NCBI GenBank assembly: GCA_949752795.1
Contig: OX457064.1
Span: 38,932,368-38,996,367 of the forward strand
DNA from: Hyperoodon ampullatus
Taxonomy: Eukaryota > Chordata > Mammalia > Artiodactyla > Ziphiidae
Length of the DNA: 64,000 nucleotides
Direction of reading: 5' to 3'
Below the pieces are notes generated by a model. It was not told the DNA's origin. It was given only the letters and a program-made list of their open reading frames with translations, and made no database searches. Shown piece by piece: positions 1 through 12,103 of the stretch. The first letter of the stretch is position 1. Each line of letters begins with the position of its first letter. The position numbers and the translations under genes were made by a program.

Positions 1-2205
1 AGCACTTAGGTTTTTAAAAAGGAAATGTTTCAAATCAATAATCTAGACTCCCATTTCAAGAACCTAAAAAAAAAAAAAAGGGCCAAGTTACTCAAAGCAA
101 GTATCAGGAATGAAATAATATATATAAGAGAAGAAAGCAATAGGACTGAAAACAGGGAAAAAAATAGAGAAAATCAATATAACAAAGAGCTGCTTCCTTA
201 CAAGATAAATAAAATTGATGAATTGCCAGCAAGACTGAGATAAAGAGCAAAACAGATAATTCAAATCACCAATATCAGGAATAAGACAGATCCTGCAGAC
301 ATCAAAATAAAAATAAGTGAATGCTATGAGCCACATTGCACAGCTAAATTTGATAATTTAGGATTAATTGACCAATTTCCCAAAAAACATAAAACTACCA
401 CAGTTCATCCAATATGAAACAGATAATTTGAATAAACCTATAACAATTAAGTAAACTGAAGTCGTAATTTAATAAAAATTGACACCAGTTATGTAGAATC
501 TCTTAAAGAAGAAAGAAGAAGAGAGAACACTTCTTAATTTATTTTTTGAAACTGGTATTACCCTGATACCAAAACCAAAGACAGTACCAAATAAAACAAA
601 ACAAAAACTTCAGACCAATATCCTTCATGAATATAGAGGCAAAATCTTCAACAAACTATTAGCAAATAAAATTCAGCAATATATAAAGCAAATTACACAC
701 CATGACCAAGTGAGTTTTAAGACTGGTTGAATATTTGAAAATAAACTAATATAATCCAATATATTAAAAACTGTAAAAGGAAAATTACATGATCATATCA
801 ATCTATGAAGAAAAAGAATTTGAAAAAATTCAACACCCACTAATGTTTTAAAAAAGAAGAAAAACCTCTCAGAAAAGTAAGAACTGAGGGGGAACTTACT
901 AAACTTGATAAATAGGATCCACAAAAAACCTGATGCTAAAATTATACTTAAGAATGAAAGAGTGAATGCTTTATCTATAAGATCTGGAACAAAGCTAGGA
1001 TATCTACTCTCACCACTCTTATTCAACATAGTGCTGGAAGTTCTAGCTGGTGCAACATGGCAAGAAAAGGAAACAATGGCATACAGATTGGAAAGAAGGG
1101 GCTAAAACTGTGCCGTGTGCAGATGACATGATTATCTACATAGAAAATCCCAAGGAATATGCAAAAAACAAAAACACACAAAAAGCTTCTAAAACTAAAA
1201 AGTAAGTTTAGCAAGGTTGCAAAAGACAAAGTAAACATAGAAAAAATCTATCGCATTTCTACATACTTGTAATGAATACACGGAAATAAAATTTTATAAT
1301 ATAATATCATTTATAATCACTTAATAAAATAAATAGTGTAATTCTATCAAAACATGCACAAAACTTCCATGATGAAAACTACTACAAAATGCTAATGAAA
1401 GAAATCAAGATGACCTACTCAAATATACTCAACTTTCTTTTGACAAAGGTGCAAAAGCAATTCAATGAAGGAGGGATAGTTTTGCCAAAAAAAAAAAAAA
1501 AAAAAAAGCAATCAGACAGCCATTGGAGAGGCAAAAATAACTGTGACTTAAACTTTATACCTTATATAGAAATTAACTTAAAAGGGGTCACAGACTTAAA
1601 TGCGAAACTGAAAAGTTATAAAACTTAGAAAAACATGGAAGATCTTTGGAATGTAGGTCTAGGGAAAGTGTTTTTAAACTTGAAACCAAAAACATGATCC
1701 AGAAGAAAGAAAAAAGAATAAATTGAACTTCATCAACATTTAAAAACTTTTGCTTTGCATGAGTTCCTGTTAAGAAGATGAAAAGACAATCTAGAGGCTG
1801 AGAGATAATTTTTGCAAACTACATGGTGTTTTTTAGGAATACAATAAAGGTATTATTTATCATCGTCAGCTCAGAAAGTTATATGAAATTGGATGAAAGT
1901 GGTCAAAAAGCACACATATCCAATTATGAGATACATAAGTTCTGATGGTATAACGTACCAACATGATATCTATACTTAACACTGCTGTGTGATATAATTG
2001 AAAGTTGCTAAGAGTAGTAGATCTTAAAAGTTCTCTTCACACACAAAAATATATATATTTTTCATCTTGTATCTATACGAGATGATGATAACTAAATTTA
2101 TTGTGGTAGTCATTTCATAATATATATGTTAATCATCACGCTGTACACGTTAAAATTACACACTGCTATGTGTGAATTACATCTGAATAAAACCAAAAAG
2201 AAGGA
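1..2205 (+). mobile_element. Ancient LINE-1 (L1MA/L1MB-like), ORF2 plus 3' UTR
   Basis: Decayed L1 running in from the left edge. Reverse-transcriptase order is readable in broken frames: a linker region (about 150-240), a segment like 'IEAKIFNKLLANKIQQYIKQ' (about 630-690), 'TKLGYLLSPLLFNIVLEVLAG' split around 985-1050, and the catalytic aspartate pair at 1122-1127. C-terminal ORF2 sequence continues to about 1840. From about 1930 the sequence matches the L1MA/MB type of 3' UTR: a 'gttgctaagag..agtagatcttaaa' block, then 'ttattgtggtagtcatttca', ending in a polyadenylation-like aataaaacc near 2190. Many stops and frameshifts make it inert. The subfamily name is from memory of the 3' UTR pattern; L1 identity is certain. 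Confidence 0.9.
905..1160 (+). pseudogene. Reverse-transcriptase core remnant of the ancient L1
   Basis: An open stretch of 66 codons from 905 covers the RT fingers/palm region (INRIHKKPDAKIILKNER, then SIRSGTK and LSPLLFNIVLEVLAG). The frame breaks at 1105, and the catalytic motif then appears about 10 bases later in another frame. The expected FADD reads CADD here (1116-1127): the phenylalanine is lost but both metal-binding aspartates remain. Pseudogene of L1 ORF2, not a host gene. Confidence 0.85.
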
Positions 2206-2224
2206 AAGTTATATGAAATTTTAA

Positions 2225-2743
2225 AATATTCAGACCTGACAGCATCTAATAGCCTAGCTTTTGCTCCTTTAGAAGATGGAAACCCCTTGAGTACAACACA
2301 GTAATCAGTATCATATTTAAAGGAAAGTTAGTGCATTCTTGGAATTCCCTATATTCCAGGATAAGAAGCAGGCCCAGAAAGTACAGATTTTCAGGAAAGA
2401 GCTGAAAAATAGCCCAAATCTGGTGCTCATCTCTAACCACGTGGTACTTTGCTCAGTCTCATGTTCTGGTGTCTCTTGCCCAGAAACTTCTGCTGCTTCT
2501 TATCTTGCAGTTTCTTCACTTCCATGAATGAATAAGGATCAAATATTTGTCCTAGGTTGACTTCCAAGTCAGTTTTTGGTGGTGTTTTGTTTATACAGGG
2601 TAGATTTCCAAGCACAGACCTTTTTTTTTTTTCAGATTAGGAACCTTCCTTGCAAGTAGACTGGCCATTTGAGACACAGCCCTGTGTCCAAGGAGAAGCC
2701 ACACCAGCTGCTGCTTCCCCCATTTCATCCAGAAGCTCCATTC
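2225..2743 (-). pseudogene. Unidentified coding-like remnant, possible processed pseudogene
   Basis: Between the L1 end and a CHR SINE the minus strand has two adjoining open stretches: 60 codons (2615 to 2433) containing the lysine/glutamine-rich segment FDPYSFMEVKKLQDKKQQKF, and 64 codons (2440 to 2246) in another frame, hydrophobic at the N-terminal half. Upstream at about 2700 a third frame reads MASLLARKVPNLKKKK. This pattern of charged and hydrophobic segments across shifted frames could be a frameshifted retropseudogene. I do not recognise the parent gene, and no clear poly(A) tail or target-site duplication marks the ends. Chance open frames are a real alternative. Confidence 0.2.
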
Positions 2744-2759
2744 AAAGTTGACTGGTTTC

Positions 2760-3081
2760 GGGCTTCCCTGGTGGCCCAGTGGTTAAGAATCTGCCTGCCA
2801 ATGCAGGGGACATGGGTTCGAGCCCTGGTCTGGGAAGATCCCACATGCCGCGGAGTAACTAAGCCCGTGTGCCACAACTACTGAAGCCCGCGCGCCACAT
2901 CTGATGAAGTCCGCGTGCCTGGAGCCCTTACTCCACAACAAGAGAGGCCACCACAATGAGAAGCCTGCACACCGCAACGAAGAGTAGCCCCCGCTCGCCG
3001 CAACTAGAGAAAGCCCACGCACAGCAACGAAGACCCAACACAGCCAAAAAATAAATTAAATAAATAAATTTATTTTAAAAA
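2760..3081 (+). mobile_element. CHR-type SINE, long form, full length
   Basis: Starts GGGCTTCCCTGGTGG; box A-like TGGCCCAGTGG and canonical box B GGTTCGAGCCC are present. The body runs on past the CACCGCAACGAAGAG junction to the 3' part ending GAAGACCCAACACAGCC and an AAATAAATT-rich tail. Flanked by a perfect 16-base target-site duplication AAAGTTGACTGGTTTC at 2744-2759 and 3082-3097, which fixes both ends and shows L1-mediated insertion. About 320 bases, longer than the short copies elsewhere in the window. Confidence 0.95.
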
Positions 3082-3097
3082 AAAGTTGACTGGTTTC

Positions 3098-3424
3098 TTC
3101 TTTAATCCTCCAAATACAGTGTCAGCCTCAAGTCAAATTCATGGTCCAGTTCCTTTTCATATTCTCTGAAGACTTTGTAAATTTCATAGAAAGACTAGAA
3201 ATAGAAGCCTAGTGAAGCATGCAGGTAAAGAGACAATTACCATAGGGCAGCATTGCTCCTTATGACAAAGGGTCCCGATACCCACTCTGAGAGTTTCAGT
3301 GGGCTCTGAGTTCCTGCAGTGACCAGCACACAGACCTCTCCCACTCATTTGTTAATTGCAAGCCTGGGGCTGCAGGCAGGTTTGGGAGTGGAAGTCACCT
3401 GTAACTGGAGACGGGCTCGAAATC
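3098..3424. other. Unique sequence, nothing recognised
   Basis: No open frame, repeat signature or RNA gene recognised in this spacer between a SINE and an old L1 fragment. Confidence 0.5.
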
Positions 3425-3486
3425 CTGCAAACTACATGTTTAATAAAGGGGCTAAATATCTAGCATAGGTAGAGAACACTCAAAAT

Positions 3487-3517
<31 letters not shown>

Positions 3518-3886
3518 CCCAAACAATTCAATTAGAAAATGGACAAGAGACGTAAACAGATATTGTACCAAAGTGGATATGCAAATGACAAAAAAGCACA
3601 TTAAAAAGCAATCAGTGTTATTAGCCATCAGGCAAGTACAAATCAATACCACAATGTGATATCACTATACACCTATCAGAATAAATTTTTTGTTAAGTGA
3701 CAAATACTGGTGAGGATACAGAGAAACTGGATCACTCACATATTTCTGGTCGAAATGTAGAATGCTACAGACATTCTGGAAAACAATTTCACAGTTTCTT
3801 AAAAAATATAAACATGCAACTACTGCATGATAGCAATTGTACTTCTGGGCATTTATCCCAGTAAAATAAAGACTTATGTTTTCATA
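3425..3886 (+). mobile_element. Ancient LINE-1 fragment (C-terminal ORF2 region)
   Basis: Matches the end of L1 ORF2: an 'aaaatggacaagagacgtaa' block, 'attagccatcaggcaagtac', a 'ccacaatgtgatatcactat' block, and 'gaggatacagagaaactgga' followed by 'ggcatttatccca'. Heavily mutated, with a run of 25 A at 3493-3517 inside it. It stops without its own 3' UTR near 3886. Confidence 0.85.
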
Positions 3887-3939
3887 ATTATTTGATTGGT
3901 TAGGCAGTAATTATAAGTGGTAAAGTAAAGCTTGACGTA

Positions 3940-4485
3940 TTTTTTTTCACATCTTTATTGGAGTATAATTGCTTTACAATGGTGTGTTAGTTTCTTCTGT
4001 ATAACAAAGTGAATCAGCTATACATGTACATATATCCCCATATCTCTTCCCTCTTGTGTCTCCCTCCCACCCTCCCTATCGCACGCCTCTAGGTGGTCAC
4101 AAAGCACCGTGCTGATCTCCTTGTGCTATGTGGCTGCTTCCCACTAGCTATCTATTTTACATTTGGTAGTGTATATAAGTCCACGCCACTCTCTCACTTT
4201 GTCCCAGCTTACCCTTCCCCCTCCCCATGTCCTCAAGTCCATTCTCTACGTCTGCGTCTTTATTCCTGTCCTGCCCCTAGGCTCTTTGGAACCTTTATTT
4301 ATTTATTTATTTTTTAGATTCCATATATATATATGTTAGCATATGGTATTTTTTTTTCTCTTTCTGACTTCCTTCACTCAGTATAACAGACTCTAGGTCC
4401 ATCCACCTCACTACAAACAACTCAACTTCGTTTCTTTTTACGGCTGGGTAATATTCCATTGTATATATGTGCCACAACTTCAGAC
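3940..4485 (-). mobile_element. LINE-1 3' end, cetartiodactyl type, 5'-truncated
   Basis: Reverse complement of the cetartiodactyl L1 3' UTR. It starts with a short T run, then 'tttattggagtataattgct', the typical 'gtgaatcagctatacatgta' and 'cactagctatctattttaca' blocks, and ends in the ORF2 C-terminal region 'gggtaatattccattgtata'. A decayed target-site duplication may be AGCTTGACGTA (3929-3939) and AGCTTTACATA (4486-4496), 9 of 11 matching. It lies tail to tail with the older L1 fragment to its left. Confidence 0.85.
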
Positions 4486-4606
4486 AGCTTTACATATGTG
4501 GGATTCTTTGTATCAAATAGGTTTGTATTTGAAAATACATTTGCTGTCCTCTAGATTTATTCATGTATAGTAAGCATAGGTAAATCTTTGGAATTCAAAT
4601 ACTTTT

Positions 4607-4964
4607 TTTTTTTAAGGCTATTTATTCTTTTTTTTTTTAAGACCATACTTCATTCAGATTTCTTTTGCTTTTTTTTAAAAAAAATTTATTTATTTATTTA
4701 TGGCTGTGTTGGGTCTTCCTTTCTGTGCAAGAGCTTTCTCTAGTTGCGGCAAGTGGGGGCCACTCCTCATCACGGTGCGCGGGCCTCTCATTATCGCGGC
4801 CTCTCTTGTTGCGGAGCACAGGCTCCAGACGCGCAGGCTCAGTAATTGTGGCTCACGGGGCTAGCTGCTCCGCAGCATGTGGGATCTTCCCAGACCAGGG
4901 CTCGAACCCATGTCCCCTGCACTGGCAGGCAGATTCTCAACCACTGCACCACCAGGGAAGCCCT
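4607..4964 (-). mobile_element. CHR-type SINE, long form, with composite 3' tail
   Basis: The body (about 4690-4964) is the reverse complement of the long CHR form, with box B GGTTCGAGCCC. The ends are fixed by a perfect 17-base duplication GGAATTCAAATACTTTT at 4590-4606 and 4965-4981. Between the left duplication and the SINE body lie three T runs (4603-4613, 4628-4638, 4669-4676) separated by two non-SINE segments of 14 and 30 bases. This is consistent with carried-along flanking sequence or later tail remodelling. Confidence 0.93.
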
Positions 4965-4981
4965 GGAATTCAAATACTTTT

Positions 4982-7439
4982 AATTTAGAATGTTCAATTG
5001 TGTTGGTCTTTAAAAAAAGTTTAAAAGAACACATTCTAAGTATATATCATAGCAAGATGAGGAGGGATCTTCTTTTAGAAATTTCTTTCATTATTGGAAA
5101 TGAATAATCTTTTATAGATAGTGAGGTATGGAGACTGGTATTGGCAAATGATTCTGAGAATAAGTCTAAAATTCGACTCTGAATTCTACTCGTTTCTGTT
5201 CTCCCTTTCCTTCAAGGCAACAGCATTTCATATAAAACAAAATGCCAGGCTTCAGAATCAAGGAATAAATTTTTGTGGACATGGTGGACATGTAGTGTAA
5301 TTTAGAAACTGAATACTTTTGAGCACTGAAAAATATGCCCCAAAGAACGGAACTGCCTATTTTTATACATCAGCAGGATGCGTCATTGCTCACAAGAACA
5401 TCATCAATAGAAGTCAGTGATTCAAAATGAATTAGAGATGACAACTATGCTATTTGTTTCTGCCGGTAAATTCTGAAGTCTGTTTTTGCTTCTTAAAAAA
5501 TTGTTCAAACTATATAGAAACTCTTTTATCAGAGGCAATTTATCATCACACAAAAAGGCCAGTAAATAGTTTTTGAGTGTGTTTGAATATGTCACTATTC
5601 AAATCAAGCTGCCTCTTGCTTAATATAACTGGAAGAAAATGATACTTCACTATTGTGCCCAGAGGGTAAATTATACTAAAGTCCCACATATTTGCATTGG
5701 GTTGCTATTAGAATGCCATAACTTCCTGCTTTCATTGGGAACTTTAAAACATCATATGCAAATTATTTAGACACCCACATAACTGTTAACAAAACAAAAA
5801 CAAAAAAATTTTTAATCAAGAGGACTAATAGAAATTTCTGTTCATTTCTAGGCTGCACAATTTACAAGAAAATTAGAGAATTTGAAGCAGGTTTAGAGCA
5901 GAGCCACAAATGATTAAACGGTTGGAAAAATGGGATCTAATAATAAGGATAAAAGAAACATTTAGACAACGGGAGACAAGATAAGTCAGGAATTAATGAA
6001 CTTCAAATTACCCGAGATACTTAAGCAGCTTTTTTTTTTTTGCTTTCTACCCAAGTCTTCTATCACCCCACTGTAGCTAGAAATAACAGCAATAAATCCT
6101 TTTCAGAATTCTCTGCATTTTCACAAAAGAGGATAATAAGTCATTTAAAAATGACAGACCTTTTAAATAAAAAGAATCTTCTAAGTGCTATAGAATATAT
6201 AAATGTCATTGAGAGTCTCTGGTCATTTATTATCCAAATTTTTCTTCTAAACTGTTGTCTCCATGGAGTACTGGTCTTTAATACTTTACTCTAGAGCCTC
6301 TACACAAACAGATGCCAAGTAATTGTCATAATTCACAGAATGTTTGAGACTTCTTTGTTTTTTTACTTAATTGACATAAGACAGACTTAGATTATTGTTG
6401 TATCTTGAATATCTATTCAAATGAAAACTCATTGTACCACAATATTTGAGATTTCCATTGCTGACCATAGGACTAATATCATTTGTTCCCATTTTCAAGG
6501 GCTACACTTTTTATCTTTTGAAAAATAGAAATTCTGTGTTGCTATCTAGGATTTATAATCTTGACATCTGTTTCTGATTTCTGAAGACACTCTGATATTG
6601 TCCTACCTGAGTATTCTTATAGAGTAAGACTTAAATGAATGTACAGTTATTAAATCACAGTACATATCTACATACAGCCTATAAAAATGTCTCTCCTACC
6701 TAAATTCCAGTATTGAATCCCATCTTTTAAAAATATCTAGTACAGTTATTCTCTAATTGACTGCAATTTTCTGAAATATCATGACATGTATGGCTATTAA
6801 ATTTATCCATACCCTCTTTCCTTTCACAACTTGGTATTCAGCATCCCTTGTATTTGAAGACTTTGTTTGCCCAGAACTCCAGAGAATGGGGTTTGGGCCA
6901 AGATTAACTACAAGTCTAAAAGCCACATTTTATAAAACACACATACACACACATACAAATTCCAAATTGTTTGCCAAATTTCACTGTTAGCTTCCCACAA
7001 TACTCTAAAAGATATCAGACAAACAGGCGTCAGCATGATGAATGTTGATGATTCCCTTCTTTTTTTCCTATACACAGTGACCCTCTAGAAGCTCTGAGGT
7101 CAGTCAAATATACATAGTCACTTCAGTTAACTAAAGTGTTTGTAAATAAATGATATCTTTTCTCCATTAACATGGTTCCATCTTGACCTACAAGAGTGGA
7201 TTGTATGGATAATCTCAGATGACTAATTTGTCTTTTCTTCAACCCCCTGCAAGGGAGCAAAAAAGTACAGGGAAACACAGAAATATTTAAAAAACATACA
7301 CATATTCATGCAGTCCTGCAAAAAGTGAATTTCTGCTAAATTTAAGCCAAGCTTTTCTATGAATTTATTTTTTGTGTGATAGAATATAAGGTCCAATAAA
7401 TAAATGACAACAAGTACCATATGAATTTTGCTTTACAGA
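4982..7439. other. Unique AT-rich sequence
   Basis: About 2.4 kb with no repeat or gene I can name. Open frames at 6040-6294 and 6781-6990 have no recognisable domain and look like chance. A short CA-rich stretch lies at about 6938-6957. Confidence 0.5.
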
Positions 7440-7600
7440 TTAAAAGATACTTTCATGTGTATTATCTCCTTTTGCTTTCATAAAAATCTTATAGCTTAGA
7501 TATTATTGTTCTCATGTTACAAATGGGGAAACTGAGACTTGGGAAGTTAAAGTATGTTGCCCAAGTCTCACAGATAGGAAATGCTTCACTAGATCTCCAT
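7440..7600 (-). repeat. MIR SINE fragment
   Basis: Reverse complement of the MIR core: 'aaatggggaaactgagac', then 'gttgcccaagtctcacag'. Ancient mammal-wide SINE, no intact promoter boxes. Confidence 0.7.
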
Positions 7601-8160
7601 CTCTGGATCCTGGCCCTTGGCCACCATGACTGAGAATGTGCATGTAAGTGCATGTGACATGAACCCACACATAAACAGAGACATGCTGAGATCACTTTTT
7701 AAGTGTCACAGAGAGATTTCTCCAAATTCCAGTTTGCTTTAGATCACTTCTCCAGCTGATAATATGCTGGCCAAAGGCTGGGTTTGTACATTTCAGAACA
7801 AAATAGTATCTGTATATTTAATTAGAGAGTCCCATCTATAAAATATGTAAAGAAAAGGGTCCTTTTTATCTATAATTTCTCTTAAAAGTGAGATAATATC
7901 TGTATAACTAATTAGAGAGTACATCTATAAATTACATCAGCTAGTGAAAAGATTTTTTATACATCATCTCTGAAAAACATATGCATTTAGTTTATGCGGT
8001 ATTTATAATTTTTAAAATAAGAAAATAAGTTACTCTTTTATTAAGAGTGAATTAACTTCTTTTAAATAAATTTAAAAATTTATTTAGGGCTTAGTTTTAC
8101 CTGTCACATGATATTAACTCCGTATTGAAACACATGTTCAATTTTTCATTGGTTAGATAA
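7601..8160. repeat. Unique DNA with a local direct duplication
   Basis: Two similar blocks of about 43 bases lie at 7804-7846 and 7894-7936, sharing 'atctgtata', 'aattagagagt' and 'catctata', about 90 bases apart. No other repeat recognised. Confidence 0.6.
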
Positions 8161-8500
8161 CATTAGCTGCTATGATAAATTCCAAAATTTCAATGGCTAC
8201 AGCTATATGAAAAGTTTATTTCTCAGCTGGACAATAGTCTAACCTGGGTATTCCTGGCACGTTGCTTTCCTCCACATGATGATTTAAAGACTCAGGTGAC
8301 TTCTGTCTTATGACTCTTCCATCTCTTGGAGCCTCATTCTTCACTGCCTAAGTAGCAGAAAGGGAAGAAAACTTAGAGAAAACGTAACCTTGACCATGTT
8401 CCGCTCATGTTCCATTGGCGAGATCTACTCCCACATCTAATATAAATGTAAAGAGATCTATGATGCCTAGCTCAGCAGTGACTTCCCAACCACAACTCTA
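8161..8500 (-). repeat. Ancient LTR-like interspersed repeat, copy 1 of 3
   Basis: Shares the pattern 'gctgctatgataaa...caatggct...agtttatttct' and a later 'catgttccattggc' block with copies at 26095-26470 and 31032-31421. This resembles reverse-oriented old LTRs of the MaLR or related classes, but I cannot assign the family. Orientation follows that assumption. Confidence 0.45.
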
Positions 8501-8961
8501 TACTATGGCAGGGCAGTCATGAATTTTGGTGGTTAGCTGGAATCTCTATGTAACCATGAAAAGATATATAATCTCCCCGCCTTTGTTCTATCACACAAAA
8601 TTAAAATTTTTATTTCACTTTATGTTGTCTATCTATAGCCTAGAAGTCTAGGTAAATACACTACATTTGGTATGTGAATGCAATCTGAATTTCATTGTTT
8701 ATCTTATGTGCAAGAACTGAGAAAATCATTTGTTCTCCCTCAGAATTTATTTCATTTCTGTAAAATGGAATTATGGAGTTGAACACTTATCAAACCACCC
8801 CTCACCTGTGCTGAAAGAATTTAATAAAACAAAGAATGATAAACTATATTATAACAATTCTAGATTTTTGTTTGTTTTGAAGTATTTTATACCTAATATA
8901 TGTATATAGATATATAGATATATATTTTTTACTTTCTTCATGGCTTTGCATTACTGTTTAC
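8501..8961. other. Unique DNA with TA-rich simple repeat
   Basis: Nothing recognised apart from an imperfect (TA)n/(GATA)n-like stretch at about 8897-8930. Confidence 0.5.
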
Positions 8962-9068
8962 CTAGTGGAGAAGAGCATTAAACCCAGAGTCACTTTTTCC
9001 ATCTGTGATCTGGAGACAATAATAAATGGTGCTCTTTCATTAAGTAGGGATAATTAAACATATAGCAT
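8962..9068 (+). repeat. Probable MIR fragment
   Basis: Follows MIR order weakly: 'gtggagaagagcatt', 'tccatctgtgatctggagac', 'aataataaatgg', 'gggataattaa'. Diverged. Confidence 0.4.
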
Positions 9069-10554
9069 GGAGTTCATAACAACTAACATGATATATATTA
9101 AATGTCAGGGATTAATATGTATTAATTCCATTAATATGAAAAATGCATGTGAATATTTTAAAACTTTAAAGTTTCCTATAAATATTGTTTTCATTTTCAT
9201 CATTATACTTGTTATGACAGAGGATCCCAGAGTTCATGACAAGTTTGATGATTTGTAATATACATTCGAACCTCAATCTCTAAGGTGGTTTACACAAACG
9301 TTAACACTAGGAATATGAGTAAATTATATTTATATGAACTTCAAACAAAAATTTCTTCACTTCCAACAGAAGACTTCTATTAGGATGATTTTATTGCATA
9401 CATGCTCTATGAAGTGGAATTGTCAAGTGTAAAATTTCTGGAAACTGAGGAGAGCAGGAAAGATGGAAACATTACACAGAGAAGCTCCAGCAACCCTGCC
9501 CATGTGGTGAAGTAGCATAGATGGTAGGGGAAGTAAGGGGCCAGATGAGGTGCGTTTGCAGTTTTGCTACTAAATCTAGATCATACATTTATTATATATG
9601 TGTTTACCTGTATTTAAATAGATTATTGCAGACTTTTACTCCATAACATGTTATTTCTCATTCGTGAGATCAAGTTTATGATTTTGACCTCATTTTAGCA
9701 TTTCAGCAAAAGTTTTTACTACAATCTCTACCATACTCGAACCATTTTGAGTTTCAAACAGCTTATTGTGTGAGAGATAAGCATTAGGAAAGGAAAAGCT
9801 CTCAAGATAAATCTTAGCTTATCCACCTGGCACAAACTCAGAGAAGAAGCCAATAGGTTTACCTGAATAAGTGGTTTATGTTATGTAGTCTGAGACCACC
9901 TGCACAGAACATTTGTCTGATTTAACCCACGTCATATGCATGTGTATGTGAGAGTAGAGGTACCCTCAATATCATATACAATGTATCACTGGACACAGGT
10001 ACTGTGTTTTCATAGCTTTGTTTTTTTTTTATCAGTAATGTGCTATAAATCGTTAATTCATTGAGATATAAATGCTCATGTAATTCTATAACCTTACTGT
10101 ACAAATATATTTTTAATGGGTCACTAAAAAGAAAGTGGAAACATCTTCAAATTCTTTCTTCTTTTTAAGATCTGCAGTTTAAAATCTGTCAGTAAATAAT
10201 CTGTTTTTATAGGAAATTGTACTATAAATCCAGAGGCCTAGAAGAATAACTGTGACTCCATACACTGAATCATGCATTCCAGATTTATAGGTGGAATCAA
10301 TCAAATCAATGCTTTCTTTCAAATCTAATGCCTTGTCTACCAGGTGTGATTCCTGCCAATCCAAAGTGAAAATGAAAACAATTGTCTTAATGGCATAAGT
10401 GAATACCACTCTGCCTGAATTTGGGGTTTCTGGGTTGCTTAAATATGTAATTTGCTAGAGATAGCACTTTATGATGCATAATGATGAGGGTTTCTGCTTT
10501 TAATGTTTTTGGAAAAAAGTAAAGTTTTTTGGTTTTCTTTTTCTTAACTGGAAG
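9069..10554. other. Unique AT-rich sequence
   Basis: No repeat or gene recognised. Open frames at 9067-9258 (+), 9922-10104 (-) and 10179-10409 (-) lack domain signatures. Confidence 0.5.
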
Positions 10555-10765
10555 AAACTGTGATATAGTGGAAAGAGTCATGAACTTGGGTTCAGAAGTC
10601 GTGAGTGATCCATCTCTATTACTCTCCATATCCTTGGACAAGTTATTTCATCACACTAAGCCTTAACTGACTCATGGAAATAATATTCTTTCCTCATGCA
10701 GTTGTTGTAAAGATGAAGTACAACAATGTCTGTGATGTTTCATTTCTACTAGGTATTATACAGCG
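10555..10765 (+). repeat. MIR SINE
   Basis: Near full-length MIR in forward order: 'gatatagtggaaagagtcat', 'cttgggttcagaagtc', 'cttggacaagttatttcatc', 'ttgttgtaaagatgaa'. Confidence 0.75.
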
Positions 10766-11869
10766 TGGAAGGGTATCTCAACTTGACTCTGAGAGTTCAT
10801 TAGACTGGTCTGGGCATATTTAGGAAAATGGGACGGTGGACCCTCTAGAAGCCTTTTTGCAATGGGGCTGGGCAACTCCCAGGAGAGTAATTATTCTGAT
10901 GGAAAAGGCAGCCCAGAATAATGAGCTCAACAGAAAGCCTTGGTGCCCGGTGATGAGAGGTGAATATGAGTACACATGATGCCTCTTCCTTGGACTTATC
11001 TGTTGCTCCAGGCCTGCTGCACTCTCATCTGGGGTGTGTGGAAAGAAAGAAAATCAAGAGCATCCTGACTCTCATCATAATCAGGACACTGGAAGAGGAG
11101 CAGAACTAGTATAGGCCATCAAAGAAGCTCTTCCAGTTTACAGCAGAAACCTGAGCAGCTTTAGAACTTCAAGGGCTCCAGTATCCCAGTTGTCATAGGG
11201 TTCAGAGGGGTCTGGGGGACACTAAGCACATACAAGGTGCTGAGCAGGGGTTGGTAAGCAGACTTGTTCATCAGCATGTGTCTGGCAATCCGGGGGCAGG
11301 GGAATTCCCAGAAAAAGCAGAGGGACTCTATACAGATGGCTGAGGTCTCCTATCAGCAAGCAGGGGCAAAGACAAATAGGTCACACCATTTATGTGATGG
11401 CTTCTGTTTCTACATGCTGGTCATGCAGGGGGAGCAAGTCAAAATCTAAAAGCAATTTGTCTGTCATATGAGTAGCCATTTAAATTTTTTTCGAATTTAT
11501 GTTTCGGCCCCTGAAAGACTAAAAGTTTCTGTGAAATAGGATGTGAAATTTTTCAAATGATATTGCAACACAGTTTTTCTTTTTTTCTCAAAAATAAAAA
11601 AGGATGTGAGAACCCTTGCCAAAACACACGTTGGACATATCATGAGAACTTCTTTTTATGAGCAGAAATACCTATTCATTTCATTCACTAAATCTAATAC
11701 GAGGTCTAAGGTGCTAAGTCATTATGATTTTAATTAAAAACAATTGAATGAACAAACCCAAAAAAACTGTCCAAGGATTTGGAAGGAAACTTAAAAAATG
11801 AGTTTTCTAATGTTTGTTTTCTGTTTTTGTTTTTCTCTTTTGAAGTGGTGTTGGTATAAAGGAAAATTC
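10766..11869. other. Unique sequence
   Basis: More GC-balanced than its surroundings around 10840-11450. No recognised repeat. The 61-codon frame at 11264-11449 has no domain signature. Confidence 0.5.
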
Positions 11870-11965
11870 ATGAGCCCTTGGAATCTGACAATTCCTGACT
11901 CTTCCACTTAACTGGTTGTGACCCTTAGCAAACTGTTTAACCTCATAAAATAAAATGTTACAGGA
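11870..11965 (+). repeat. MIR fragment
   Basis: Short MIR core: 'gaatctgacaattcctgact', 'ccacttaactggttgtgacc', 'aaactgtttaacctca'. Interrupted or truncated about 140 bases before the next MIR. Confidence 0.5.
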
Positions 11966-12103
11966 CAAAATTAGATCATCTGAGCGCAGCACCTAGTCCA
12001 CTGCTGGCACATTCAGCAGGCAATGTTAATTCTTCTCCACCCTTCCCAATTCCCTGTCCCCGTTTCTTCCAAACATACGTTTCCATTTCAAGTATCCACA
12101 GGC

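Noticed and set aside
2760..3081. tRNA gene suggested by box A and box B
   Set aside because: These are the internal promoter boxes of a tRNA-derived SINE; no cloverleaf tRNA is encoded.
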